Below are positions 24,501 to 31,212 of a stretch of 48,291 nt of DNA, piece by piece. The notes beneath the pieces were generated by a model. It worked only from the letters and a program-made list of their open reading frames with translations. It did not search any database and was not told the origin of the DNA. The DNA is from a virus: the IMG/VR virus record IMGVR_UViG_3300036859_000430, positions 1 through 48,291 of that record; one strand, written 5' to 3'. A program made the translations under genes and the position numbers. How positions within the stretch are numbered: position 1 is the stretch's first letter; every line of letters starts with the position of its first letter.

Positions 24501-24683
24501 ATGGCAGAGCAGCAACGGCCCGAATACGACTTTCCGGAAGGATTCGCTCGCTGCCTGACCTGTGGGCGCACCGACTTCCTGCACCTTCCGGAGTGCCCGG
24601 TAGTCAGCCACGTGTGCGAGTCTGGCCTTGGCCCGGATTACCCCTGCGGAATCTGCGGTCTCAGCGCGTGGGTGCACCCATGA
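24501..24683 (+). CDS. small zinc-ribbon early protein
   Basis: 60 residues with three cysteine groups: CLTCGRTDF, ECPVVSHVC and CGICGLSAW, spaced as in small treble-clef or zinc-ribbon proteins. The ATG follows GGAGGG six bases upstream. Small zinc ribbons in early phage operons often bind host RNA polymerase or nucleic acids; nothing here fixes the role. Confidence 0.68.
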   Translation: MAEQQRPEYDFPEGFARCLTCGRTDFLHLPECPVVSHVCESGLGPDYPCGICGLSAWVHP

Positions 24684-24931
24684 GCACAGACGATCCACGC
24701 GACCCAGACAACCAGGAGCCGCAAACTGTGAGTGAGTTCGCGGACCGCCTGGCCGACTGGCTCCGGGAGCAGGGGTGGTTGTGGGCAGACGATGCCGCCA
24801 TCCACGAGCAGACGAAAGACTCGCCTCTGTACGCGGACGCGGAGCCAGGCTGGGACCTGGGGCAAGCCTCCCTCGGCGTGATTCTGCCCAACGGAACCGA
24901 AATCAGCATCGCGCTGGGGGTGACGGAATGA
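24680..24931 (+). CDS. small acidic early protein
   Basis: 83 residues, starting at an ATGA overlap. It is acidic, with a helix (SEFADRLADWLREQGWLWAD) and a C-terminal beta pair (GVILPNGTEISIALGVTE). No family is recognised. It stays in the coupled series and ends in another ATGA overlap. Confidence 0.6.
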   Translation: MSTDDPRDPDNQEPQTVSEFADRLADWLREQGWLWADDAAIHEQTKDSPLYADAEPGWDLGQASLGVILPNGTEISIALGVTE

Positions 24932-25149
24932 GCGCCCCGGTCTGCCGCTGCGGTCGTCCCGCCTCCGTTCTGCTGGATTGGTGGGGCCGAGGCGATAAGC
25001 GAGGCCAGGTGCGTCGGACCGAGCGCGTGGCCTGCGCCCGCTGCGCCGATTCGCAAGCTTTCCGCCTCATGGCGGAGGGAGACCCAATCGTCGGTTTCCC
25101 AGTGGCTGACCCCGATGGGGTCCTAATCACAGGAAGGAGGATCGCATGA
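24928..25149 (+). CDS. small Cys-rich early protein
   Basis: 73 residues with VCRCGRPASVLLDWW and VACARCADSQAF, i.e. C-x-C...C-x-x-C, a likely zinc site. It starts and ends with ATGA overlaps. Function unknown. Confidence 0.6.
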   Translation: MSAPVCRCGRPASVLLDWWGRGDKRGQVRRTERVACARCADSQAFRLMAEGDPIVGFPVADPDGVLITGRRIA

Positions 25150-25529
25150 CGTACGGGACCGCAGATCAGCGCTCAGCAAAGGCTTGCAGAGAGCGAAGCA
25201 TCAACCTGGATGCCGAAATAGCAGCCGAGAACGCCGAGACGGGAATCGAAATCAGCATCCTGGTCGGAGGAACGCTGGACGAGAGCTTCATCATCAAGGA
25301 CTCTGCGCCTTATGCGCAGATTGTGGACGCGATCTACGAGGATGGCCTGTTTGACGTCCTAATAGGCGAAGACGACGGCGATTGGAACGTAAACGAGCAC
25401 TTCCAAGTGGACGCTCACCGCGTTTACATCGGCGACGACTACATCGAGGGCGATGGGCAGGGCACGCTCTACAGCCGGTCGGCAGAGGCGGGAGAGACGG
25501 TCCCAGCGACCTTCCCGAACCAGCCATGA
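25146..25529 (+). CDS. small acidic early protein
   Basis: 127 residues, strongly acidic (net negative), with the segments EIAAENAETGIEISILVGG and DVLIGEDDGDWNVNEHF. No membrane segment or enzyme motif. The acidity resembles DNA-mimic or host-takeover proteins, but this is only a composition remark. It starts at an ATGA overlap. Confidence 0.6.
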   Translation: MTYGTADQRSAKACRERSINLDAEIAAENAETGIEISILVGGTLDESFIIKDSAPYAQIVDAIYEDGLFDVLIGEDDGDWNVNEHFQVDAHRVYIGDDYIEGDGQGTLYSRSAEAGETVPATFPNQP

Positions 25530-25720
25530 GGCGCTTCGAGTTGAAGGACTCCCGAGAAGGCGGAATCTACATCCGCGTCCACGAGCGCTGCCTGAGCTAC
25601 GTCCCGACTGAGGCCATCCGCCCCGGACTGCGCGGAGGCCCCGGACTCTGTGCCGTCTGTGGAGCGGAAATCTCGCGGACCAACGGCCGGGTAGCTGGAC
25701 CTGTAGGGGAGGAGCGATGA
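25526..25720 (+). CDS. small early protein with C-x-x-C
   Basis: 64 residues with LCAVCGAEISRTNGR near the middle, a single Cys pair that could be half of a zinc site, the other ligands perhaps from H/C at ERCLSY. It starts and ends with ATGA overlaps. Confidence 0.58.
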   Translation: MRRFELKDSREGGIYIRVHERCLSYVPTEAIRPGLRGGPGLCAVCGAEISRTNGRVAGPVGEER

Positions 25721-26301
25721 GCCGGGTCAAAGAGCGCCCCGCCAAAGAAGCCGCCGCCCGCAAGCGCAAGGCACAGTTGGACGAGATTCTAGACGGACGA
25801 ACCGATCCAAAGCTAATCGAGCCGGACCACGTGCTGCGAATGCTCGATCACGATGGAGAGGAAATCTACATCAAGGTGGAGGACAAGTTCGAGAGCAAAG
25901 TAGGACCGAGTGTCCGAGGTTTCCAGTACACCAGTCCGACTTGTGAGCCAAAAACCTACGTCATGATGCGAGCGCTGCCCCTGTCCATGCTGGCCCCGCC
26001 ACCATCCCAGAGGGCTCCTAGGACGAGGATCGCCCGAGCGACGGGGCCGGGCCGGTGCGAGCACTGCGGTGGGGAAACGAAAGGCGGGCGATTCATTCCA
26101 GGACACGACGCCAAACTGAAAGGAGACTTGGTGCGCGAGGCAACCGAGGAGGCCACCGCGGAACGAATCGCCCGAGGCTGGACAATCGCAGCTAAGGCGA
26201 TGCAGGATTTCTCGCGCCCGGCGCAATTGCGAATCGGGAAACTAGTGGAGGAGGGCGATGCATTCATCACCCGCCGCATAGCGGAAAGGATCGGAGAATG
26301 A
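25717..26301 (+). CDS. early protein with GHDA zinc-like motif (copy 2)
   Basis: 194 residues. The N-terminal about 90 residues are helical and charged (EEIYIKVEDKFESK). Residues 114-131 carry C-E-H-C...FIPGHDAKLK, the short form of the motif found at 23128-23484 and 27630-27938. The C-terminal helix reads RIGKLVEEGDAFITRRIAERI. The motif could bind a metal. It starts and ends with ATGA overlaps. Confidence 0.65.
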   Translation: MSRVKERPAKEAAARKRKAQLDEILDGRTDPKLIEPDHVLRMLDHDGEEIYIKVEDKFESKVGPSVRGFQYTSPTCEPKTYVMMRALPLSMLAPPPSQRAPRTRIARATGPGRCEHCGGETKGGRFIPGHDAKLKGDLVREATEEATAERIARGWTIAAKAMQDFSRPAQLRIGKLVEEGDAFITRRIAERIGE

Positions 26302-27125
26302 GGGATGAGGACCAGCGTCTCGAAATCATCAGAGCGCTCCTGGCCAAGGCCGAGCGGACTAACCACCCGGAGGAGGCCAAAACGTTCACAGCCAAGGCCG
26401 AAGAACTCATGGTCAAGTGGGCCATCGACGACGCTCTGCTCCATGGAGCCACGCAGGAAGTAGGGACTATTGACCTGAGCGAAATCTGGCTCCCGGCCAA
26501 CGAGTACCGAGCGCCAAAGGTGGACCTGTTGAATGTCGTGGCCATCAACCACGATTGCAAATTGATCCTATACAACCAGCGCTATGTCTGCCCCGAGTGC
26601 AAGCGAGTCCTCTATCGAGGTGGCCTCTGCCCGATGCACAACGGCACCGCAAAACGCATGTTCAAGGTCGGAGTGATCGGGTTCCTGCAGGATAGGGGAT
26701 TCACCGAGCTACTGTTCACGTCGCTGTTGATCCAGGCCGAGCGTGAGTTCGAGTCGAGCCTGATCCAATCCGCTATGGCTCGAGAGACTCCGCAGGACAA
26801 CCGAGCCGGAGGCCATCGTATCGCTTGGCGCAACACGTTCATCCAGGGCTATGCAGCGCGGATAGGAGAGCGCTTGCGCGCTGCCCGTCGTCGTGCCACG
26901 GACGAGGCCACGGAGACACACGGCGCGGGCGTGGCCATCGTCCTAGCGGACCGATCGGCCATGGTCCAGCGGCGATACAACGAAATGTTTCCCAAAACGA
27001 CCACCAAGAGGTCGAGCGCAGGTAGGTCTTGGGGCTCAGGTTGGGGACTTGGTAGCGAAGCTGCCAACAAAGCCGACCTTGGCAAGCCCCGCGTGGGCGG
27101 ATCACGAAAGGAGCTTGGAGCATGA
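26298..27125 (+). CDS. DUF2786-domain early protein
   Basis: 275 residues. The N-terminus has the DUF2786 signature: RLEIIRALLAKAERTNHPEE, then AKTFTAKAEELMVKWAID. Residues about 95-110 form a zinc ribbon (CPECKRVLYRGGLCPMH). The remainder contains a helical AERTNHP-like core and a basic C-terminus (TTKRSSAGR). DUF2786 proteins are common in actinobacteria and their phages and plasmids, but have no proven function. The start overlaps the previous stop. Confidence 0.75.
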   Translation: MRDEDQRLEIIRALLAKAERTNHPEEAKTFTAKAEELMVKWAIDDALLHGATQEVGTIDLSEIWLPANEYRAPKVDLLNVVAINHDCKLILYNQRYVCPECKRVLYRGGLCPMHNGTAKRMFKVGVIGFLQDRGFTELLFTSLLIQAEREFESSLIQSAMARETPQDNRAGGHRIAWRNTFIQGYAARIGERLRAARRRATDEATETHGAGVAIVLADRSAMVQRRYNEMFPKTTTKRSSAGRSWGSGWGLGSEAANKADLGKPRVGGSRKELGA

Positions 27126-27358
27126 TCTGTTACATTGCGCCGTTCTGGCTGCTCAGGCAGCATTACAAGGAACTAGCGGCGGCTCGCACTCCCAGCGATC
27201 ACAGTAAGTTCAACGCGGTACCGGGTGGTCGGGCTCGCAAAGCAGCAATAAAGATGGAGCGCCGCTGCACCGGTCTAGATTCCGTGACCAAGAGACCCAC
27301 TGCCTGGGACGCTCGTCAAGGCTGGACTCGCCCCGGTTCATTAAGCGGGAGGAAATAG
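27122..27358 (+). CDS. small basic early protein
   Basis: 78 residues from an ATGA overlap. It is basic, with a possible short hydrophobic N-terminus (MICYIAPFWLL) and RARKAAIKMERRCTG. The coding sense is weaker than for its neighbours. Its TAG overlaps the next GTG (TAGTG). Confidence 0.45.
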   Translation: MICYIAPFWLLRQHYKELAAARTPSDHSKFNAVPGGRARKAAIKMERRCTGLDSVTKRPTAWDARQGWTRPGSLSGRK

Positions 27359-27567
27359 TGACGCCCCAGGAGGCATTCGAGGCCGAGCTACGCGAGGCCA
27401 AGAAACACGGCAAGGTCACCAAGCCGGTCCGCGACAAACTCAAGGCTCGACGCCGAAGCCGCAAAAATCGTGGCGAGGGAATGGTCGCCCCGTTGAATAT
27501 GCCCAAGATCATTGAACTAGAGCAGGCCGTCATTTCGGCCCGCCAGGCACCCAAGTCGGGGGATTGA
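27358..27567 (+). CDS. small basic early protein, GTG start
   Basis: 69 residues, basic in the middle (KLKARRRSRKNRG) and helical at both ends (TPQEAFEAELREAKKHG). A GGGAGG ribosome site precedes the GTG. The basic patch suggests nucleic-acid binding. The stop codon lies inside the TTGACA of the promoter at 27564-27592. Confidence 0.6.
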   Translation: MTPQEAFEAELREAKKHGKVTKPVRDKLKARRRSRKNRGEGMVAPLNMPKIIELEQAVISARQAPKSGD

Positions 27568-27592
27568 CAGGGAGCAACCAGTGTGTTCTACT
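27564..27592 (+). promoter_or_regulatory. promoter with TTGACARRGRGCAA motif
   Basis: TTGACA (27564-27569), 17 bases, then TCTACT (27587-27592) preceded by TG one base before, i.e. a weaker extended -10. The -35 is followed by GGGAGCAA, shared with the sites at 28124, 29835 and 45881. It probably starts a transcript for the 27630 gene. Confidence 0.55.
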
Positions 27593-27629
27593 GTACATAG
27601 ACGACAATACAGCCGGAAGGAGGTGAAAC

Positions 27630-27938
27630 ATGGCAAAGCAGGAGACGGCACAGGCACCGCGCGCCAAGTGCGCATGCGGCTGTGGGGAGACGCCTCGAGG
27701 CAAGAAGTCCAAGTTCGCTCAGGGGCACGACGCGAAGCTTCGGCACGACCTGATCGAGAAGTATCGCGCAGCTACGACCGACAGCGCCAAGGATGCCATC
27801 GCGAAGCAGCTTTTCGAGCACAATTGGGAAGCTCCGAGCGAACGGAAACCCAGGGCCAAGTCGGCCAAGAAGTCCACGGCCAAGAAGTCTACGGCCAAGA
27901 AATCCTCCAAGCGCAATACCAAGCGCAAGGCGGCCTAG
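27630..27938 (+). CDS. basic early protein with C-x-C-x-C / GHDA motif (copy 3)
   Basis: 102 residues, with a near-ideal GGAAGGAGGTGAAAC ribosome site. Residues 14-18 are C-A-C-G-C and 32-36 G-H-D-A-K, the same arrangement as the 23128-23484 protein. The C-terminus is a Lys/Ala/Ser tail of histone H1 type (KKSTAKKSTAKKSSKR), encoded by a 15-base tandem repeat around 27869-27905. The product is very basic and probably binds DNA; a small metal-binding head on a DNA-binding tail fits. It may be strongly expressed given its promoter and ribosome site. Confidence 0.72.
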   Translation: MAKQETAQAPRAKCACGCGETPRGKKSKFAQGHDAKLRHDLIEKYRAATTDSAKDAIAKQLFEHNWEAPSERKPRAKSAKKSTAKKSTAKKSSKRNTKRKAA

Positions 27939-28123
27939 GGATCAAACTGGCCTGCGGATACGTAGCAGAGGTTGAGGGTACCGAAACCGCAGGAGGCCAC
28001 CCGAGCAATTCCGGATTCGAGGACGACCCTCGACAGGAAGGGCGAGGCAGAGACAGAGACAGAACCCCTCCCCGGACTGGCCGCCCGGGCAAAACAAAGC
28101 GGCCATTACAACCGAATAGAGAC

Positions 28124-28137
28124 TTGACAGAGAGCAA
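28124..28137 (+). promoter_or_regulatory. TTGACARRGRGCAA motif without a clear -10
   Basis: TTGACAGAGAGCAA, sixteen bases before the ATG at 28153. No TATAAT-like box is seen 17 bases downstream (AGAACG), so if this is a promoter it is weak; it may rather be a binding site of the same regulator as at 27564, 29835 and 45881. The 214 bases between 27939 and 28152 otherwise hold nothing I recognise. Confidence 0.4.
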
Positions 28138-28152
28138 GGATCGGAGAGAACG

Positions 28153-28356
28153 ATGCCGAAGTGGGAAGAGGATGAGGACTCTCCTCAATACGTACTCCAA
28201 TGGGAACGCGGAGGTGAACCCGGAGAGCAGGCATATCTGTCGATAGGCGAACTAACGGACGCTATCGAAGGATGCCTAGCCTATGGAGCCATCGTAGAGT
28301 CGGTACGAATGATTAAAACCTACCGACTGACTTCACCCATCGGGATTAGACTGTGA
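28153..28356 (+). CDS. small acidic early protein
   Basis: 67 residues, starting at an ATG after GGAGAG. It is acidic (EEDEDSPQYV) with a helix ELTDAIEGCLAYGAIVESVRM. It overlaps the next GTG start (GTGA). Confidence 0.6.
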   Translation: MPKWEEDEDSPQYVLQWERGGEPGEQAYLSIGELTDAIEGCLAYGAIVESVRMIKTYRLTSPIGIRL

Positions 28357-28652
28357 ACCAGGCCGATATCATCATCTGGTTCGAGTCGCCTGCATCCATC
28401 GTCGAACGCCACTCAATACCGCCCGGCCTCAAGGTTCAACTGGTCTGGGCATTCGACTACGACGAATCCGAATACATCCTACCGGTACCCTGCCGATCAT
28501 GCGGAGACCCCGCCACCCTCATAACGGTTAATGAGGTCTGGACTAGCGAGGGTCTACTGGAAAGCGAGGCGCAACACGAGTGCGACTGTGGAACCATCAC
28601 TATCACTAAGCAACACGAGCCCAAGACGGAGGCACGGGCAATATGGGCATGA
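28353..28652 (+). CDS. small zinc-ribbon-like early protein, GTG start
   Basis: 99 residues. It contains PVPCRSCGDPATL and HECDCGTITI, i.e. C-x-x-C...C-x-C, a likely zinc site in the second half. The first half is aromatic and acidic (LVWAFDYDESEYILP). The start is GTG at an overlap with the previous stop. Confidence 0.58.
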   Translation: MNQADIIIWFESPASIVERHSIPPGLKVQLVWAFDYDESEYILPVPCRSCGDPATLITVNEVWTSEGLLESEAQHECDCGTITITKQHEPKTEARAIWA

Positions 28653-28942
28653 CCAGTTGGGAATGCCCTAAATGTAAATCGGCGGCTCTCATCAAAGGGC
28701 CGTACGGACACGGCCGTTGTCTAAGCTGCGGCCACGAATGGGAGGAGAAATGGAGTGGGTCTAAGGGAGATACTAAACCCAATCCTCGACGAGTCGCTGG
28801 GAAACGGCTTCGAGTGGAGCGAGCCAGAGAGGACTCTCGATCGAATACAGAGAGCAGTAGCCCAATGGCCCCCGGAGGACTCTCCCTTGCCGAGCGAATC
28901 CGACGAGCCAAAGCCGAACGGATTGCTCATCGGACCGCGTAG
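28649..28942 (+). CDS. small zinc-ribbon early protein, overlapping next frame
   Basis: 97 residues from the ATG at 28649 (ATGA overlap; an ATG 6 bases upstream has GGAGG at 10 bases and is equally possible). Residues about 5-35 form a clear zinc ribbon: WECPKCKSAALIKGP and GRCLSCGHEWEE. The last 60 residues are basic (RRVAGKRLRVERARED) and lie in a second open frame used by the next gene, so this tail may not be under strong selection. Confidence 0.6.
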   Translation: MTSWECPKCKSAALIKGPYGHGRCLSCGHEWEEKWSGSKGDTKPNPRRVAGKRLRVERAREDSRSNTESSSPMAPGGLSLAERIRRAKAERIAHRTA

Positions 28943-29090
28943 GGCGGCCATGCTAATCCCAGAGTTGGATGCCATGACCGCACACAATCGAGGGCATAGT
29001 TCCGCGCAACTAGCGACAGAGCATCTGCTCCAAGATTTGTTGAACCTCATAGGAGCCTCCGGTGGATACGATCAAGCGCCAAGTAGCTGA
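28755..29090 (+). CDS. small early protein overlapping the zinc-ribbon gene
   Basis: 111 residues from GTG at 28755, with GGAGGAG seven bases upstream. It is helical (LREILNPILDESLGNGFEW, LATEHLLQDLLNLIGASGG). It overlaps the previous gene by 188 bases in another frame, unusual for this operon where overlaps are 1-4 bases. The ribosome site and the sensible composition favour a real gene; the overlap could be a true dual-frame region or the upstream gene could be shorter than drawn. Confidence 0.55.
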   Translation: MGLREILNPILDESLGNGFEWSEPERTLDRIQRAVAQWPPEDSPLPSESDEPKPNGLLIGPRRAAMLIPELDAMTAHNRGHSSAQLATEHLLQDLLNLIGASGGYDQAPSS

Positions 29091-29265
29091 GGCCGTCCGG
29101 GAGGCCCTACAGACCAAAGTCGCAGCATCGCTGAGCCGATTCTGGGGTCTAGGATCAGTGCGAGTCAGTGAGTTCTCAGATGGGTCTATTCTACGCACCG
29201 AAGTCCGCGTACAAGCCAACGGAGGAGCCCGGTATTTCATGGTTCAAGTAAGGGAGATAACATGA
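29062..29265 (+). CDS. small early protein
   Basis: 67 residues from GTG at 29062 with AGGAG six bases upstream. It has helix TIKRQVAEAVREALQTKVAA then beta strands (RTEVRVQANGGARYFMVQV). No family is recognised. The stop overlaps the next ATG (ATGA). Confidence 0.58.
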   Translation: MDTIKRQVAEAVREALQTKVAASLSRFWGLGSVRVSEFSDGSILRTEVRVQANGGARYFMVQVREIT

Positions 29266-29828
29266 AAAGGAAACTGGCTGTAATCGCGCTTATCCTAACC
29301 TTCCTCGGTCTAGGCTGGAAGGCTGGGGAGACGCAAACCGTACGACCGCTGAACCGCCTTTACGAAGGACCTTCTACGCCCGTTCGCGTGGTCGAGCTTT
29401 CGGAGGGACAGCAAAAAATCGTATCCGGTGCGAATCCCCTCCCCGGACAGCCACTACACATCGAGGTTCCCGCAGGGAAAGCCTGGGCAATCCAAGAGCT
29501 ATTCGTCACCCTGACAACCTCCTCGGTCCTGCAGACTAGAATCCCCATCGTCGGATATGACGACGCTTCCACATTGTGGACGGAGACTCCTCTATCCCTG
29601 AGCGCCAACGGAGCCAACGAAACAATCAAGATAGTACTCCGACCCGCCGCCCCCCTAACCTATCGAGTGGGATCTGCTCCGAATTGGAGAATTCTGGGTC
29701 CCTTCACCGACGACCTCCTGTTCGATGGCTACAAAATCAGGCTGTCGGTGGTGGGAGGTCAGTCGGGAGACGACTGGGGCGCGGCCGTTCTGAATGTAGT
29801 CGAATACGTTTCGACTCCGTTGCCCTAG
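29262..29828 (+). CDS. exported or membrane-anchored early protein
   Basis: 188 residues with a classical N-terminal signal (MKRKLAVIALILTFLGLGWK) and no other membrane segment, followed by beta-rich sequence (LHIEVPAGKAWAIQELFVTL). It may be a secreted or surface-anchored protein expressed early, for instance for superinfection exclusion, but this is a guess. The GETQ after the hydrophobic run could be the cleavage site. Confidence 0.62.
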   Translation: MKRKLAVIALILTFLGLGWKAGETQTVRPLNRLYEGPSTPVRVVELSEGQQKIVSGANPLPGQPLHIEVPAGKAWAIQELFVTLTTSSVLQTRIPIVGYDDASTLWTETPLSLSANGANETIKIVLRPAAPLTYRVGSAPNWRILGPFTDDLLFDGYKIRLSVVGGQSGDDWGAAVLNVVEYVSTPLP

Positions 29829-29834
29829 CGGGCA

Positions 29835-29863
29835 TTGACAAGGAGCAAGCCAGGATGTATACT
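29835..29863 (+). promoter_or_regulatory. strong sigma70-type promoter with TTGACARRGRGCAA motif
   Basis: TTGACA (29835-29840), exactly 17 bases, then TATACT (29858-29863). Transcription would start near 29869-29871. The first bases after the -35 are AGGAGCAA, shared with other copies of the motif. It lies just after the stop of the exported protein gene and drives the HTH gene. Confidence 0.78.
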
Positions 29864-30091
29864 CGCCGCGTGAAGAATACCGAGTTCGCAAAGCGCGTGG
29901 GATGCCACTTCACTAGCGCCAGCCGGTACCGCAACGGCAATCGTCTGCCGGGCGTGCCTATCCTAGGTCGGATCATGCTAGCATTCGGACTCCCACTCCA
30001 GTCTACCTTGGATGCCTACGACAAGGGAGCAGAGGAGTTCAGCCGGTACCTCCGAGAACACGTCTTTGACCCACAGGAAGAAGCAGCCTGA
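29855..30091 (+). CDS. small HTH transcriptional regulator (XRE-like)
   Basis: 78 residues from the ATG at 29855. The helix-turn-helix is TEFAKRVGCHFTSASRYRNG followed by PILGRIMLAFGLP, of the Cro/C1 type. Because the promoter's -10 overlaps this ATG, the transcript from 29870 would instead begin at the GTG at 29870 (73 residues), which would be leaderless; read-through transcripts from upstream can use the ATG, which has AAGGAG about ten bases before it. The protein is probably a phage regulator. It ends in TGATG, coupled with the next gene. Confidence 0.72.
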   Translation: MYTRRVKNTEFAKRVGCHFTSASRYRNGNRLPGVPILGRIMLAFGLPLQSTLDAYDKGAEEFSRYLREHVFDPQEEAA

Positions 30092-30231
30092 TGCCATATA
30101 GACTAAGGGGTAAATGCGTCCAGGTTAAACGGGATTCCGGGTGGGAGCAGTTGAAGTGCCATCCCACTCGAGCTAAAGCGCTCAAGCACCTGGTGGCGCT
30201 CAAGATCAACGTCGAAGCCAAACACAAATAA
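30091..30231 (+). CDS. small basic protein coupled to the HTH gene
   Basis: 46 residues, starting at the TGATG overlap. It reads KCVQVKRDSGWEQLKCHPTR then AKALKHLVALKINV, a small domain I have seen in actinophages, with Cys and His in a K-C-H-x-T-x-A-x-A-x-x-H-L-x-A-L pattern. Function unknown. It is too short for most gene finders but fills the frame exactly. Confidence 0.6.
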   Translation: MPYRLRGKCVQVKRDSGWEQLKCHPTRAKALKHLVALKINVEAKHK

Positions 30232-30239
30232 AACAGCGT

Positions 30240-30334
30240 GGAGACGGTGCCGGGACTAGCGTGGCCGGTTAAATGCGATGGACGCGGGCGCAGCCGTCTC
30301 CCGCTTAACTCGACGACAACCGAAAGGAGACGGC
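30240..30334 (+). promoter_or_regulatory. leader with alternative hairpins covering the RmlC ribosome site
   Basis: GGAGACGG occurs twice: at 30240-30247 and again at 30326-30333 as the ribosome-binding site of the next gene. Between them, CCGTCTCC (30294-30301) can pair with either copy. Pairing with the second copy gives a nine-base stem (30293-30301 with 30326-30334) that hides the ribosome site; pairing with the first would release it. This is a possible translational switch; no ligand is known. Confidence 0.5.
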
Positions 30335-30335
30335 C

Positions 30336-30935
30336 ATGGATTCGTACCGATTGTTTAATTTGACCGCGCATACCGACGAGCGGGGATCATTCACCGAGGT
30401 ATTTCGCCAGACATGGACATATCCTCCATCGGGGCTGGAAGTACCCCCAGAGAACGACGAATGGCCTCAGGCCAACATCAGCCGCAGTCGCGCCGGAGTC
30501 CTTCGAGGTATGCATTTCCACAAGCAGCAATCGGATTGGTGGTACGTCGTAGACGGCAAGATGGAGATTGCCCTGTACGACCTCCGGATTGCCCAAGCCA
30601 AGCCTGAAATGGTTAGTCTGGGACAGCAGACAGCGCTACTTATTCCACCGCTGGTGGCGCATGGCTTCCTGGCCCTAACTGACGTAACTCTACTCTATCT
30701 TGTCTCCGATTATCACACCGGCAAGGACGAATTCGGCATTGCCTGGGACGACCCTGACATGGCAATCCCTTGGAGGGGAATCACCGACGAGCCACAATTC
30801 CATGGAGGCCCCGTCCTGTCCGAGCGTGACCGCACCAACCCGCCCCTGCGCGAAGTTCTCGAGATGGGCCTGGAACCAAGATGGGACTGGCACAATCTTG
30901 GGCCGGACGAAGATTCGCCAGCTACCCATTCGTAG
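30336..30935 (+). CDS. RmlC-like dTDP-4-keto sugar 3,5-epimerase
   Basis: 199 residues of the RmlC cupin family. The family signature is SRAGVLRGMHFHKQQSDWW with the catalytic base region His60 and His62, a second His in VAHGF (109), and the SDYHT...FGIAWDDP block around residues 124-139, where Tyr126 corresponds to the catalytic acid. These enzymes epimerise C3 and C5 of dTDP-4-keto-6-deoxyglucose on the way to dTDP-rhamnose or related sugars. The gene is the last of the early operon; it overlaps the opposite-strand gene by 14 bases at its end. Confidence 0.85.
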   Translation: MDSYRLFNLTAHTDERGSFTEVFRQTWTYPPSGLEVPPENDEWPQANISRSRAGVLRGMHFHKQQSDWWYVVDGKMEIALYDLRIAQAKPEMVSLGQQTALLIPPLVAHGFLALTDVTLLYLVSDYHTGKDEFGIAWDDPDMAIPWRGITDEPQFHGGPVLSERDRTNPPLREVLEMGLEPRWDWHNLGPDEDSPATHS

Positions 30936-31134
30936 AAGCCGCCTTCTGCGACAAAAGCAGCCTCCGCGCCTCCTCCACTCGCTGCTTCACCATCCACGGC
31001 CAGCGCGTGTAATCATCGTCGAGGAGGTCGAGAAGCCTCAACGCCTCGTCGATTGGTTCTCCCTCTTGGGGATAGGCGCGAAGCACCTGAATAACGGCCT
31101 CCACGTCCTGTTCGGTCCAGTCTTTAGCCTTCAC
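30922..31134 (-). CDS. small acidic protein at the convergence point
   Basis: 70 residues, starting at GTG after GGGGG, with a helical body (DVEAVIQVLRAYPQEGEPID, then VKQRVEEARRLLLSQ). It is the last gene of the minus-strand replication operon and its end overlaps the end of the RmlC-like gene. No terminator hairpin is seen between them. Unknown function. Confidence 0.58.
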   Translation of the reverse strand: MKAKDWTEQDVEAVIQVLRAYPQEGEPIDEALRLLDLLDDDYTRWPWMVKQRVEEARRLLLSQKAASTNG

Positions 31135-31212
31135 GATTCCCCCTTCGTGGAATCAGCGTTGGACGCAACGTACAAACGCACCCACTTTTCACTACGTCCG
31201 AGACGCTGGGCA

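Noticed and set aside
27581-28246. 221-codon plus-strand frame overlapping the GHDA copy 3 gene
   Set aside because: It overlaps a gene with a near-perfect ribosome site in another frame and has a low-complexity Arg/Gly/Asp sequence. No ribosome site of its own.
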